A stretch of 64,000 nt of DNA, from NCBI GenBank assembly GCA_950022655.1, contig OX465587.1, forward strand, positions 34,041,716 through 34,105,715, read 5' to 3'. Made by a program: the position numbers and the translations under genes. The notes beneath the pieces were generated by a model. That model saw only the letters and a list, made by a program, of their open reading frames with translations. It was not told the DNA's origin and did no database searches. This DNA comes from Alentia gelatinosa. Lineage: Eukaryota > Annelida > Polychaeta > Phyllodocida > Polynoidae. Shown here piece by piece: positions 51,291-61,520 of this stretch (position 1 is the first letter of the stretch; the number at the start of each line of letters is the position of its first letter).

Positions 51291-51700
51291 GTATACACCC
51301 GGTGTATATAGGTATGCTTTTGCGTATACGTCCTATTCCCCGTGTGTATACGCATTATATGTAGGCGCCTGATTCATATATATACGCCTGATTCATCTAA
51401 CCCTCGCCTAAAGTGCTAAAACAACACACTGATAATTCACGGCAGTGGCGGGGCTGTATTATTTTTCTCGTATTTTCCCGGCGTATATTTATCACGCAGA
51501 GTATATTTCCTCTCGTATACGCCTGGCGGGAAATACAGCCAAGTCGTGTCCGTTTACCAATGGAAACAGTCTTGTATACGCCTTATACGCTGGTGCGGAT
51601 TATAGGCGTTTACAAATGAAAACAAGTCGATTTTTCAGCCGATACGTGCGCTGTCGTACGCTATATATACATAAAGCGGTTAGTTTCGTGCAGTGCATGA
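51291..51700. repeat. TATACGCC-rich block
   Basis: The words GTATACGCC, GTATACGC and GCGTATA occur about a dozen times in both orientations within 400 bp, without a fixed period. GTATAC is self-complementary. I know of no family with this pattern. Confidence 0.55.
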
Positions 51701-51950
51701 ATGTAAACCATAATGACAATGTCGTACTCCCAATATACGCGGGGCCACAGAGTCTGGTTTTACTGTTTTACGCCAGGTGGATCAGCCCCCCCCCCCCCCC
51801 CCCACACACATCTACATGTACACACACCTTTCCTTAAACCACACGCACGCACACACATAACTGTGAATGTAAATCATAATGACAATGTCGTATTACCAAT
51901 ATACGCAGGGCCACAGAGTTTGGTTTTACTATCCAACACCAGGTGATGAT
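51690..51950. repeat. Local duplication around a poly-C/CA tract
   Basis: ATGAATGTAAACCATAATGA and CAATGTCGTACTCCCAATAT to TCTGGTTTTACT (about 51697-51760) recurs at about 51862-51930 with a few changes. A C-run (51786-51803) and ACACAC sequence lie between. Confidence 0.7.
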
Positions 51951-52044
51951 GACCTGCTCACTTGCAGTCAGGTTAAAGGGGCGGAGTTCGGTCGCTAAAT
52001 GATATTATTCTCTGTTGCACCTGGGTGTGATGTCTAGTAACTAT

Positions 52045-52186
52045 CATTCGGTATTTTCCTCCATGGGTGCACCTCTGAACATTAGGAACTCGTACTCCAC
52101 GGCCGTGAAGGTAGTGTACCTAATACTCAGTAGCTAATTGTGTGGTTTATTTTATCAAATGATAATGTCATTCGGGGTGAGATAAA
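52045..52186 (+). repeat. Hairpin-repeat part A (copy 14)
   Basis: Decayed left end; AACATTAGGAACTCGTACTC, CACGGCCGTGAAGGTAGTG, and right end TTCGGGGTGAGATAAAT. Closest relative is 38070-38205. Confidence 0.65.
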
Positions 52187-52187
52187 T

Positions 52188-52334
52188 TAAGAAACCCACT
52201 CGATGAAAATAACTTGGTCTGCACTCCACTTCGTTTGACCAAAGAGTAATTCACTCAGCTTCGCTTCATGAATTACTCTGCAGTCAAACTCAGTGGGGTA
52301 CGGACCAAGAAACCTTCATCGAGTGAGTTTCCTT
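52188..52334 (+). repeat. Hairpin-repeat part B (copy 14)
   Basis: Arms of about 64 bp. GAAACCCACTCGATGAAAAT, AACTTGGTCTGCACTCCACT and AGAGTAATTCA pair with TGAATTACTCTGCAGTC through GACCAAGAAACCTTCATCGA to GTGAGTTTCC. The apex CTCAGCTTCGCTTC carries the family motif. A further part A starts at 52336. Confidence 0.8.
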
Positions 52335-52335
52335 C

Positions 52336-52690
52336 TTTATCTCACCCCAGATATTTTTTCTCCATAGACTTAACATTGGAAACTAGTATCTAACACCCAT
52401 TCATATATATACGCCTGATTCATCTAACCCTCGCCTAAAGTGCTAAAACAACACACTGATAATTCACGGCAGTGGCGGGGCTGTATTATTTTTCTCGTAT
52501 TACTCTGCAGTCAAACTCAGTGGGGTACGGACCAAGAAACCTTCACCGAGTGAGTTTCCTTCTTTATCTCACCCCAGATATTTTTTCTCCATAGACGTAA
52601 CATTGGAAACGCCTTGTGAATTACTACGTGATTCAAACTCGATGGGATACGAGCTCAGACCCTAAACTTTCATGGGTTTCCTCTATAAAG
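52336..52690 (+). repeat. Rearranged hairpin-repeat copies with a templated insert
   Basis: Part A begins at 52336 (TTTATCTCACCCC) but breaks at about 52398. 52399-52501 is a copy of 51373-51474. 52502-52612 repeats 52274-52384 with a few changes. 52613-52690 is the apex and right arm of a copy-5-type part B (GTGAATTACTACGTGATTCA, ACGAGCTCAGACCC). Confidence 0.8.
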
Positions 52691-53035
52691 TTTCATATGC
52701 TTAAGGCAGTATTGGATGGTGTTTTTACACCAGCAAATATATTAACAAGAAAAAAGATACGATGGATGAGAGAATGATATCCTGTGAGAAGACTGTGAGG
52801 AGATGGACCTAATGGGCCATGTGAGTTACGAGTCACTTCATCCGCTGAGAGTTCTACCAACAATTCTACAATTGCTGCTCACACACACACAGCTTGAAGG
52901 CCTGGAACCCACCGACCTAGACATTGAGACCTCCCAGCGGTTATTCAATTCAATTTGATTGTCCATCGTAGAGCGTGTCTTAAAGCGCGTCAGTGAAAAA
53001 CGGGGTTAAGGGTTTAATAAGTAATACTTCGATGG
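52691..53035. other. Unassigned sequence
   Basis: 52780-52880 repeats words of 51140-51250 (GAGTTACGAGTCACTTC, ATTGCTGCTCACACACA), a diverged local duplication. No gene. Confidence 0.4.
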
Positions 53036-53975
53036 TGGGAGTTGGGAGTTAGGTCTGTAGGTAAGGCACTGGACTTACAGCCCCAAGGTTGTAGGACCTA
53101 GTGGGTTCGAGTTCCACTGCAGCCACCTTTCACCCATCATCCTCAGCAGTGGTAGATTTACTGCTATATCAAAGGCTATTCCTTCTCTTACCATATCTAT
53201 ATAGGGTGGTGTAGAGCTACCTTTCTCCTTCATCCACAGCACTGGATGACTACTATATCAAAGGCCAATCCTTCTCATATCAGGTCAATGCTGTGTGGTG
53301 TACAGCCTTCGTCCATAGCAGTGGTAGACTTACTACTATATCAAAGGCCAGTCCTTCTCATACCAAGTCTATGTGGTGTGGTGTGCAGCCACCTTTCTCC
53401 TTTATCGCCAGCAGTGGTAGACTTACTGCTATATCAAAGACCAGTCCTTTTCATACCTCGTCTATATACCTTGTCTCCTTCATCCCTAGCAGTGTTAGAC
53501 ATATTGCTCTATTATTGCTCTCTTACCATGTCTATGTAGTTTAGGAACTAAATATGTAGGCATGAGATTTCTACCTAAATTCAGTCTTGAGATTCGATCG
53601 CCATCCCTGTGATGTAAAACCAATAAGAAAAAGTTGAAGGCAGCGTGCAAAGGACCTGTAATGGTTGGCCAGACCTAAAATCGACCCCAGCAGTGGTAGA
53701 CTTACTGCTATATCAAAGGCCAGTCCTTCTCATACCATGACTATGTGGTATGGTGTGCAGCCACCTTTCTCTCTCAAGCATCCCCAGCAGTGGTAGACTT
53801 ATTGTTATATCAACCACCAATCCTTCTCATACTATATCTGTTTGGTGTATGAAGTAAAAGAACCATGCAGTAAAAGAAATGAGTATCCGTGAGATTTCTA
53901 CCTGAATTTATTTCATAGATTCGATCACTTTCCAACCAAAGTGAGTCTAGTAGGACATATTGGAGTTAATCTTCC
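53036..53975 (+). mobile_element. tRNA-derived SINE with internal tandem amplification
   Basis: The head TTAGGTCTGTAGGTAAGGCA and B box GGGTTCGAGTTCC (about 53103-53115, the best B box in the window) are followed by about five to six copies of a unit of about 90 bp (AGCAGTGGTAGACTTACTGC, CAGTCCTTCTCATACCATG, GGTGTGCAGCCACCTTTC). The 3' part GATTTCTACCTAAATTCA appears at 53566 and again at about 53900. Confidence 0.8.
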
Positions 53976-54679
53976 TAGACGCGCTCTGGTGGTGAGGCTC
54001 ACTCTGCTGAATACTGGGGCCTGCTGATGACTTGTGAGGCTCTTATGAGCCGGGGGCAAGCAGCCTGTCGCCCGGGGTCTCATCAGTCTCCTATCTTTTG
54101 AGTGAATGCGACACTTGACGACAATTATTACAAGTCCACTGATAGGAGAACGAAAGGATGATAATTGAAAACTATTATTTACTGAACAGTTTTTAAGCAG
54201 CCCTTTAATATAGAGACAATGGGCAAAGTAATTTGAATTGTTAAATTGATTTCATCTTGGTGGTTTGATAGAGATTGAGTTGAGATGTCTGACTTTGAAA
54301 CAGATAATCTAAACTGTAATTTCATGACACAATTCAGTGTGTGGTATATTAAACAGAAAAGGTAATTCGCCTTTTTGAAAAAAATATTAATTCGCTATAA
54401 CAAGATAGCGTAGTTAACATGGCAGAATGACGACAAGGACATGTACACCTCTATGTTAAATACAACATGTAGACTGTGTTAACTGCGTTATTGGGGTTTT
54501 CCATGATTAGATACAAGAAATATCTTGTGAGACTGGAAGTAGGATCTGAAGAAGTGACAAAGAACAATCACTTCCGCTGCTGTTGCCTGGACACAAACTG
54601 GCCCTGCTTGATGCTCGCCGTTTGATGCCTGGCGCTTGGTGCTGATTGGTGATTAGGGCTTGGTGGTCATTGCTTGGTG
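53976..54679. other. Unassigned sequence
   Basis: No gene is recognised. The last 100 bp already carry TTGGTGCTGATTGGTGATTAG-like units that lead into the minisatellite. Confidence 0.4.
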
Positions 54680-55760
54680 CTCGCTGTTTGGTACTTTGTA
54701 GCCACTGCTTGGTGATCACTACTTAACTTGGTGTTCGCTGCTTGGTGTTCGCTGCTTGGTACTTACTGCCTATACCTTGGTGTTCGCTGCTTGGTACTTG
54801 CTGCCTATATCTTGGTGTTCACTGCTTGGTACTTGCTGCCTGTATCTTGGTGTTCGCTGCTTGGTACATGCTGCCTGTATCTTGGTGTTCACTGCTTGGT
54901 ACTTGCTGCCTGTATCTTGGTGTTCGCTGCTTGGTACATGCTGCCTGTATCTTGGTGTTCGCTGCTTGGTACATGCTGCCTATATCTTGGTATCCGCTGC
55001 TTGGCACTTGCTGCCTATATCTTGGTGTTCGCTGCTTGGTACTTGCTGCCTGTATCTTGGTGTTCGCTGCTTGGTACTTGCTGCCTATATCTTGGTGTTC
55101 GCTGCTTGGTACTTGCTGCCTGTATCTTGGTGTTCGCTGCTTGGTACTGGCTGCCTATATCTTGGTGTTTGCTGATTGGTACTTGCTGCCTATATCTTGG
55201 TGTTCGCTGATTGGTACTTGCTGCCTATATCTTGGTGTTCGCTGCTTGGTACTGGCTGCCTATGTCTTGGTGTTCACTGCTTGGTGTTCGCTGCTTGGTA
55301 CATGCTGCCTATATCTTGTTGTTCACTGCTCGTGCTTGGTACTTGCTGTTTGGAGCTTTCAGCTCACTGCTTGGTGATCACTGCCTAGTTTTCCCTGCTT
55401 AGTACTCGCCGCCTAGTTCTTGGTGCTTGCTGTTTAATGGTCGCTGCCTGGTGATCACTGCTTGCTGTTTGGTGCTTGCTGTTTGGTATTTGCTGTTTGG
55501 TGCTTGCTGCTTGGTAGTCACTGCTTAGTGATCACTACCTGATGATTGCTGTTTGGTGTTAGCTGCATCGTGCTTACTGTTTGGTCGTCACTGTTTGGTA
55601 CTTGGTGCTCGGTGCTTGGTGATCACTACTTGGTGGTCGCTGCTTGATGTTTTATATGTGCAGCCTACTTCTTGTTTGCCGCTGCTTGGTGCGTGGTTTT
55701 CGCTGTCTGGTGTTCACTGCTTGGTACTTGGTGATCGCTGCTTGATGCTCACTCAGAACT
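54680..55760. repeat. 35-bp minisatellite, TGGTGTTCGCTGCTTGGTAC
   Basis: About 20 fairly regular units of TGGTGTTCGCTGCTTGGTAC plus TTGCTGCCTATATCT (54725-55320), then degenerate TTTGGTGCTTGCTG-type units to about 55760. The frames of 130-211 codons (LVFAAWYLLPISWCS repeats) look like membrane proteins only because of the repeat. Confidence 0.9.
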
Positions 55761-56479
55761 CCCAATCACCCAGGATTCTGCGCATGCTCAATGACCCAGT
55801 GTTCATTAACAAAACTACAGCTGCTCCATTCACGTCTCCTGTAAAAATCCGTACTTATATCCCGCCGCAGAAAGTAGTGCTGGTAAATCAACGCCACGCA
55901 ATAGTAATAGGTCGCATCGAAATGAGATTCCGCCGAAGGAATTGAGATCGTGCTTTTCATAGTCGCAGGTGAGAGCTTTCCGGGAATCGTTCATTTCGAG
56001 GTTGCCTGTCGACGGGTATGTGGCATCTTCAGCATTAGGAGCGTGGGAATGTGGAGCAAGTGTTATTACCAGTGGACGAGCGCGGTACTCATAAGGCCCT
56101 GTCATTAAGTATCCCACACTCTGAGCCAGCTCTAACTCTAACTACCAGCTCAGCTATATTCCTAAAGGTTCACTTTCTTGGTCTGCACCACATGATATCA
56201 GAATAAATAAGTGTTATGTTGCCACCAGAGATCCAATACCACAACTAAGCCGACCCTCCATGAAGCATCTACTGTGAAGGTACCACGCTGGGCTCCTGCG
56301 CCTCTTACCAATAACAGGTGTTGATCCAGACATAGATACCTAGGCTGTGAGGTAAAGTGTGAACCCCTTTCCTGTACTATTACAACTAGTGCAACATATA
56401 TGCCCCCAATAAGAGAAAGGGGGGATTCTTTGTAATAGATATCTAACATATTAACGCAGGTTTATTACTGAGAGCTCGG
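55761..56479. other. Unassigned sequence
   Basis: No gene, RNA or repeat that I can support. Confidence 0.4.
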
Positions 56480-56885
56480 TGACTGAGGTCACACAGAGGT
56501 CAGGCTGAGGTCGTACACCGAGGTAGATCCAGACTTCAGTGACTGAGATCACACAGAGGTCACACTGAGGTCATACTGAGGTAGATCCAGACCTCAGTGA
56601 CTGAGATCACACAGAGGTCACACTGAGGTCATACTGAGGTATCACACTGGGGTCACACTGAGGTCATACTGAAGTTTCACTGAGGTTACACTGAGGTCAC
56701 AATGAGGTCATACTGTAGATCCAGATCTCAATGACTGAAGTCAGACTGAGGTATAACACTGAGGTCATACTGGGGTCACACTGAGGTATAACACTGGGGT
56801 CATACTTGGGTCACACTGAGGTCACACTGAGGTATAACACTGGCGTCATACTGGGGTATGACACTGAGGTCACACTGAGGTAGAT
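56480..56885. repeat. About 11-bp minisatellite, CACTGAGGTCA
   Basis: Units of CACACTGAGGTCAT with longer blocks (GTAGATCCAGACCTCAGTGA) repeated three or four times. AGGTCA half-sites recur throughout. Confidence 0.85.
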
Positions 56886-57090
56886 CCTGATCTCGTGCGT
56901 GCCCGGCGCCCACGTGACTGCACGAGACGCACCGCGTGAACTCCCGGCGTCCTCTGCGGTCTTTGGCGGGAAAACGCAGACGACTTTGAGCGGGCGGATG
57001 CCGCCTTCCGTCACGTGACGTGTTGGTGCGCGAGGCGGCGCTAGGTGGCGCTATTGGAACAGATTGAGGGCTGCTCTTAGCGCCCCCAGG
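56886..57090. promoter_or_regulatory. CpG-island promoter-like region with E2F and E-box sites
   Basis: CACGTGAC at 56911-56918, TTTGGCGGGAAA at 56962-56973 (perfect E2F), CACGTGAC at 57012-57019 and GAGGCGGCGCTAGGTGGCGC. High CpG. No exon is identified. Confidence 0.5.
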
Positions 57091-57340
57091 CGTCAAAACC
57101 TTGAACGAGGCGTGTGTAGCCTTGAGACAAACACGCATCCTACCCCGCCCCCCCCCCCCCCCACACACACACACACCTACACATACCCCCTCCCCCACCC
57201 CACCCCACCCCGTCCTAACGACGGGCTCTGAACGCACGCCCCGCTCTTTATCTACACGCCTCCTCCACACCACCACCCATCTAGATGTGATTTCCTTTTT
57301 TTTAATTGTTTCTTTTGTTGTTGGGGGGGGGGGGGGTTGA
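57091..57340. other. C-rich and CA-rich simple sequence, poly-G
   Basis: Poly-C with ACACAC at about 57148-57178, and a G-run at about 57321-57335 directly before the antisense SINE. Confidence 0.7.
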
Positions 57341-57592
57341 TTTAACGTCCAGTTAAACTATCAAAGGTTCTTAACAAACATTCTCAATGTTCTTTTACAC
57401 CACTAGGGTGGTGATCAAATCTGTGTGATGAATTTAGGAAGAAATCTCACCCCTACACATTTACCTGAGAGTTCCTTTACTTCCCACACATAGACATGGT
57501 ATGAAAAGGATTGGACTTTGAGATTTAAATCTACCACTGCTGGGGATGAAGGAGAAGAGTGGCTGCAATGGGACTCGAAATTTGAACTATGA
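57336..57592 (-). mobile_element. tRNA-derived SINE, antisense, head lost
   Basis: Read on the minus strand: GTCCCATTGCAGCCACTC, CCCAGCAGTGGTAGATTTAA, CAGGTAAATGTGTAGGGGTG, GATTTGATCACCACCC and TAACTGGACGTTAAATCAA. Only the end of the B-box region remains. Confidence 0.8.
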
Positions 57593-57756
57593 TAGATCTT
57601 GTCCCGACGCCTTTTATGGTACAAAAGGCCCAAAACTACGTTTTCTTATTACTATATATCTTTATTGATAAGAACATGCCATTTTGTTCACTTACTAAAT
57701 CATTGATTCATGCTAGTCTACTCATGCTGATTCACTACGTCACAGTGAACTCTATC

Positions 57757-58035
57757 TTTATCTCACCCCTGGTATTTTTCCCCATAGACTTAACATTGAG
57801 AACTCATTCTCCATGTCCCTACTAGTATTACAGTCCGTCCTCCATGGTCTATATATAACCTTTGTGTCATCCATTCTTTTAGTGTGTGCAGATAAATACA
57901 GAAAGCAACTCGTTTCAGCCAAAGGCGTTTGAACGCTACGTGATATTCACTCGTCTCTCGCCTCGTTCATATCACTCCGCATCCAACTCGTGGAGAACGA
58001 CGACTTTGACCAAAACTTGTTGGATTCTTCTGTAG
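57757..58035 (+). repeat. Hairpin repeat, intact parts A and B (copy 15)
   Basis: Reference copy. Part A 57757-57896 (TTTATCTCACCCCTGG to TGTGCAGATAAA; CATAGACTTAACATTGAG, TCCATGGTCTATATATAAC) runs straight into part B (AGAAAGCAACTCGTTTCAGC; apex ATTCACTCGTCTCTCGCCTC; right arm GAACGACGACTTTGACCAAA to TTGGATTCTTC). The left arm has a deletion of about 20 bp. Confidence 0.8.
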
Positions 58036-58109
58036 TTCCTCACGCTTTCTCACCATCACTCTCCCCCACCCAACCTTCACTCTCCCCCCACCTCACCATC
58101 TTTCACCCA

Positions 58110-58340
58110 CACCCTTGTTTGTCGCCCGCTAGTTACACCGCGTCCCTACAGAGGGCGCCGTCTCTGCGCATGCGTCGCTCGCCGGTTCCCGGCGTGAAGA
58201 ACGCTACTTGGCCAGCAATTGGTGCGATCGCCGGACACCAGCAGCCGGAAGTAATTAGAGCTGCGCACGCGCCGCGCAATGGATTGTGGGAGTGGGCGTA
58301 GCTTGTTCTCGGCGGGCGCGGGCTGTCAGGTGGATGTGGA
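58110..58340. promoter_or_regulatory. CpG-island promoter-like region with NRF1 and ETS sites
   Basis: CTGCGCATGCGTC at 58164-58176 and TGCGCACGCGCC at 58262-58273 (two NRF1 sites), CCGGAAGT at 58245-58252, GGATTGTGGGAGTGGGCG at about 58281. This is the best CpG-promoter candidate here. A 103-codon frame at 57990-58301 crosses it but is not protein-like. Confidence 0.5.
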
Positions 58341-58599
58341 GAGGGACAATGCTTGGAGAGTGTAAGTAGTGTCTAGGCGGCGATAATTCAGGCCTGGAGT
58401 GTGGGTGTGAGGTGAAGGTGTGTGTGTAGGGCGTGTCTGCAGTCTCCTAGCAGATCCCACATGTTGCTTGGGCTTACTTGTCTCTGCAACAAGCCATGAC
58501 CATGACGTCACATGACATGATATGGGGTGGCGGTATCCTAGCAGATTCTTCACGATCATTGCTGGGAGGGTGAAGTGGACTGTAGCATTGTGAGACCAT

Positions 58600-59290
58600 T
58601 GTGAAAATGAGCAGGGTGGAGCAGAGAGAGGAACGGGGGCTTGGAATCTGGTGGAAGAATGAGTAGGCTGTAACAGAGATAGGACCAGTGGCTTGGAATC
58701 TCAGCTGGGAGAGTGAGGAGGCTGTAGTAGAGGGGGGGGGGGGGGGGTAGCTTAGTGGTTAAGGCACTGGACTTGTAATCCCAAGCTGTTGGACTTTATG
58801 GGTTTGGGTCCCACTGCAGCCACTCTTCTCCTTCATTCCCAGCAGTGGTAGATTTACTGTTATATCAAAGTCCAATCCTTCTCATATCATGTCTATGTGG
58901 TGTGGGAAGCAAAATGTGTAGGGGTGAGATTTCTACCTAAATTCATTACATAGATTCGATCACCACCTTTGTGGTGTAAAAGAACCTTGAGAAAGTCTGG
59001 TAAGAACCTGTAATGGTTAACTGGACGTTAAATCAAACCAAACTGTGGTAGAGATAGGACCAGTGGCTTGGAATCTCTGATGGGAGAGTGAGGAGGCTGA
59101 AGAAGAGATAGGACCAGTGGTTTAGGATCTCTGCTTGGAGAGTGAACAGGCTGAAGCAGAGAAAGAACCAGCGGTTTAGGATCTGTGCTGGGAGGCTTAG
59201 GAGGTTGTAGTAGAGATAGGGCCAGTGGTTTAGGGTCTCTGCTAGGAGGTTGAGCAGGCTATAGCAGACATAGGCCCAGCGGTTGGTAGT
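58600..59290. repeat. About 54-bp minisatellite, split by a SINE
   Basis: Units GAGATAGGACCAGTGGCTTG, GAATCTCTGCTGGGAGAGTG and AGGAGGCTGTAGCA, about eight copies on both sides of the SINE at 58733-59045. Confidence 0.8.
58733..59045 (+). mobile_element. tRNA-derived SINE inserted in the 54-bp minisatellite
   Basis: A poly-G run leads into TAGCTTAGTGGTTAAGGCAC (A box), GGGTTTGGGTCCCAC (B box at about 58800), the body and AACTGGACGTTAAATC. Flanked by CTGTAGTAGAG and CTGTGGTAGAG, probably the target-site duplication. Confidence 0.85.
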
Positions 59291-60829
59291 ATCTGTTAGG
59301 AGAGTGGAGTGGGCGGTGAGTAGGGCGGGGCGGACGGTAAGGGGGTCGTTGAAGAAGGCCTTAATGAGGTAAAAGTGGCGGGTGGTGTGGGAGGCAGAGA
59401 GCAGTGATCAATCTTCACTCGCGGGGCAAGGCTTAACACCAGTCCTACACAGTTCTCACCCCTCCTTAACCACCCCACACACCACCATCACCGCCCCACA
59501 CACCGCCATCCCCTCCACAGCGCCACCTCAATCTCCACCACAACACTTTAAATGGACACCACAGGCACAGAGGATCGTACAAGGTATTGCTATAAGAAGT
59601 GATGTACTATCATTAAAAAAACAAACCGCACACCATTGGCAGGGATGTCAGTTGGGGTCAGAAGAAAAGTGAAAAATATTTCATGTGGAATTTTCTGCCT
59701 CAGAAAGATATCAGCCGCTGTATGGGTCTGGGGGTCTGTGAGAGGTTCAAGCCACTGTTTTATTGGCGTGGAAGAGGCTTAATCATTATAACAGTTTAAC
59801 AAAAGGAAAAAGAACTCTATATATATTGAAAATGAAACCATGGTTTTTACTCCATGGAAAGTGGAAAGCTGACCATCTCTATGTCCGGGCTGGAAATGAG
59901 GGGTTCGCTTATAGAGGTCCGGCGATGCCGCTGTGATGCCTGCTTGTCTGCCATCCCCATCTCGTAGACTCCGGCTCACCTTAGTATTTCTTTTTCTTTT
60001 TTAATTTCTTTATTTAGACTGAAGGTTTTCAGCTACATGGCCGGTATGAGTTACCCTCATAGTATTACCTGGGTACTCATCCTTTCAGAAATAGTATATT
60101 GGGTCAATAGCAAGTTATTAAACTAATACAAACACTTAATATAATACAAGTTATCCATGATTTGTTCTGGTGAACACACCTGGTCATCGCTATAGCATAT
60201 TTTATTGTTGGAGGGTAATGGTCTAGTGGTCAACTTTCCAAAGTATTTCTCTACGATATAGTGATAGGAATTTACCCACTGTAATCCCTGAGACAAAGAT
60301 CAGTATGCTATATTTGTATTGTATGCTTCTGTGGAAAACACCATCGACCAACCATGATGTTGTGTTTCGTCACTACGCTTTACTGGAGCCCTCATCAGGA
60401 AACAATTGAAAATTACATTTAAATTTTGCTAAAGTCGTGCTTTTAATACAGTAAACGTAACCTACCTGAGGCTAGATTCCATTGAAAACTATTTCAGATT
60501 TATTTCTTAATCACCCTTTGTCGTGCTCTACAATTATCTGCTCAACATTAGTGTTTAAATTGAATCCTGTTCCCGTTTTTGCGTGAATTGTGTAACTTCT
60601 GGTGGAAGTCAATAATTTGCGCGGCATTTTTCTCTCACGCGCCTGCCGTGAAGCACCTCCCCGCGACGACTCCCCGTGACTCTCCGCGAGTTGCTCGTCT
60701 CTCGGCAATTAGAGCTCATTAACAATGGACACGTTCAGTCATTAACGAGAGGGAAAAACCTCCACTGACAACTACAACCACAACACTCTGAGACAAGCGC
60801 CCGAGAGGAGCTGCCCCCTGAGTATCAGA
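59291..60829. other. Unassigned sequence
   Basis: Short CCACACACCACCATCACC-type repeats lie near 59465-59530. A CpG-moderate patch at 60600-60720 (ACTCCCCGTGACTCTCCGCG) has weak promoter character. No gene or RNA is supported. Confidence 0.4.
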
Positions 60830-61520
60830 GGGGTGAGAGAGGGTGATAGGTGGGTGAGAGAGGGTAATAGAGGGGGTGAGAGAGGGTAATAGGGGGGTGA
60901 GAGAGGGTGATAGGGGGTGAAGAGAGGGTGATAGAGGGTGAGAGAGGGTGAGAGAGGGTGATAGGGGGGTGTGTGGGAGGGTGAGATAGGGTGAGAGAGG
61001 GTAATAGGGGGGTGAGAGAGGGGTGTCAGAGGGTGAAAGAGGGTGAGAGAGGGTGAGATAGGGTCAGATAGGGTGAGAGAGGGTAATAGGGGGGTGAGCG
61101 AGGGGGTGAGAGAGGGCGACAGAGGGTGAGAGTGGGGTGAGAAAGGGTAATAGAGGGGTGAGAGAGGGTAATAGAGGGTAATAGAGGGTGAGAGAGGGTA
61201 ATAGGGGGTGAGAGAGGGTGATAGGGGGGTGAGAGAGGGTGAGAGAGGGTAATAGGGGGGTGAGAGAGGGTGAGAGAGGGTGATAGGGGGTGAGAGAGGG
61301 TGATGAGAGGGTGAGAGAGGGTGATAGGGGGGTGAGAGAGGGTGATAGAGGGGTGAGAGAGCTGAGAGAGGGTGATAGGGGGTGTGTGAGAGGGTGAGAT
61401 AGGGTGAGAGAGGGTAATAGGGGGGTGAGAGAGGGGGTGAGAGAGGGGGTGAGAGATGGCGGGTGAGAGAGGGGGTGAGAGAGGGCGACAGAGGGTGAGA
61501 GTGGGGTGAGAGAGGATAAT
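60830..61520. repeat. About 20-bp G-rich minisatellite, GGGTGAGAGAGGGTGATAG
   Basis: About 40 irregular units of GGTGAGAGAGGGTGATAGGG with GGGTAATAGGGG variants; a block at about 60960-61150 is repeated, diverged, at about 61370-61515. Strongly purine-rich plus strand. Confidence 0.9.

Noticed and set aside
54728..55388. Hydrophobic 160- and 211-codon frames resembling membrane proteins
   Set aside because: They are three-frame readings of the 35-bp minisatellite, all with the same LVFAAW/LLPISWCS peptide.
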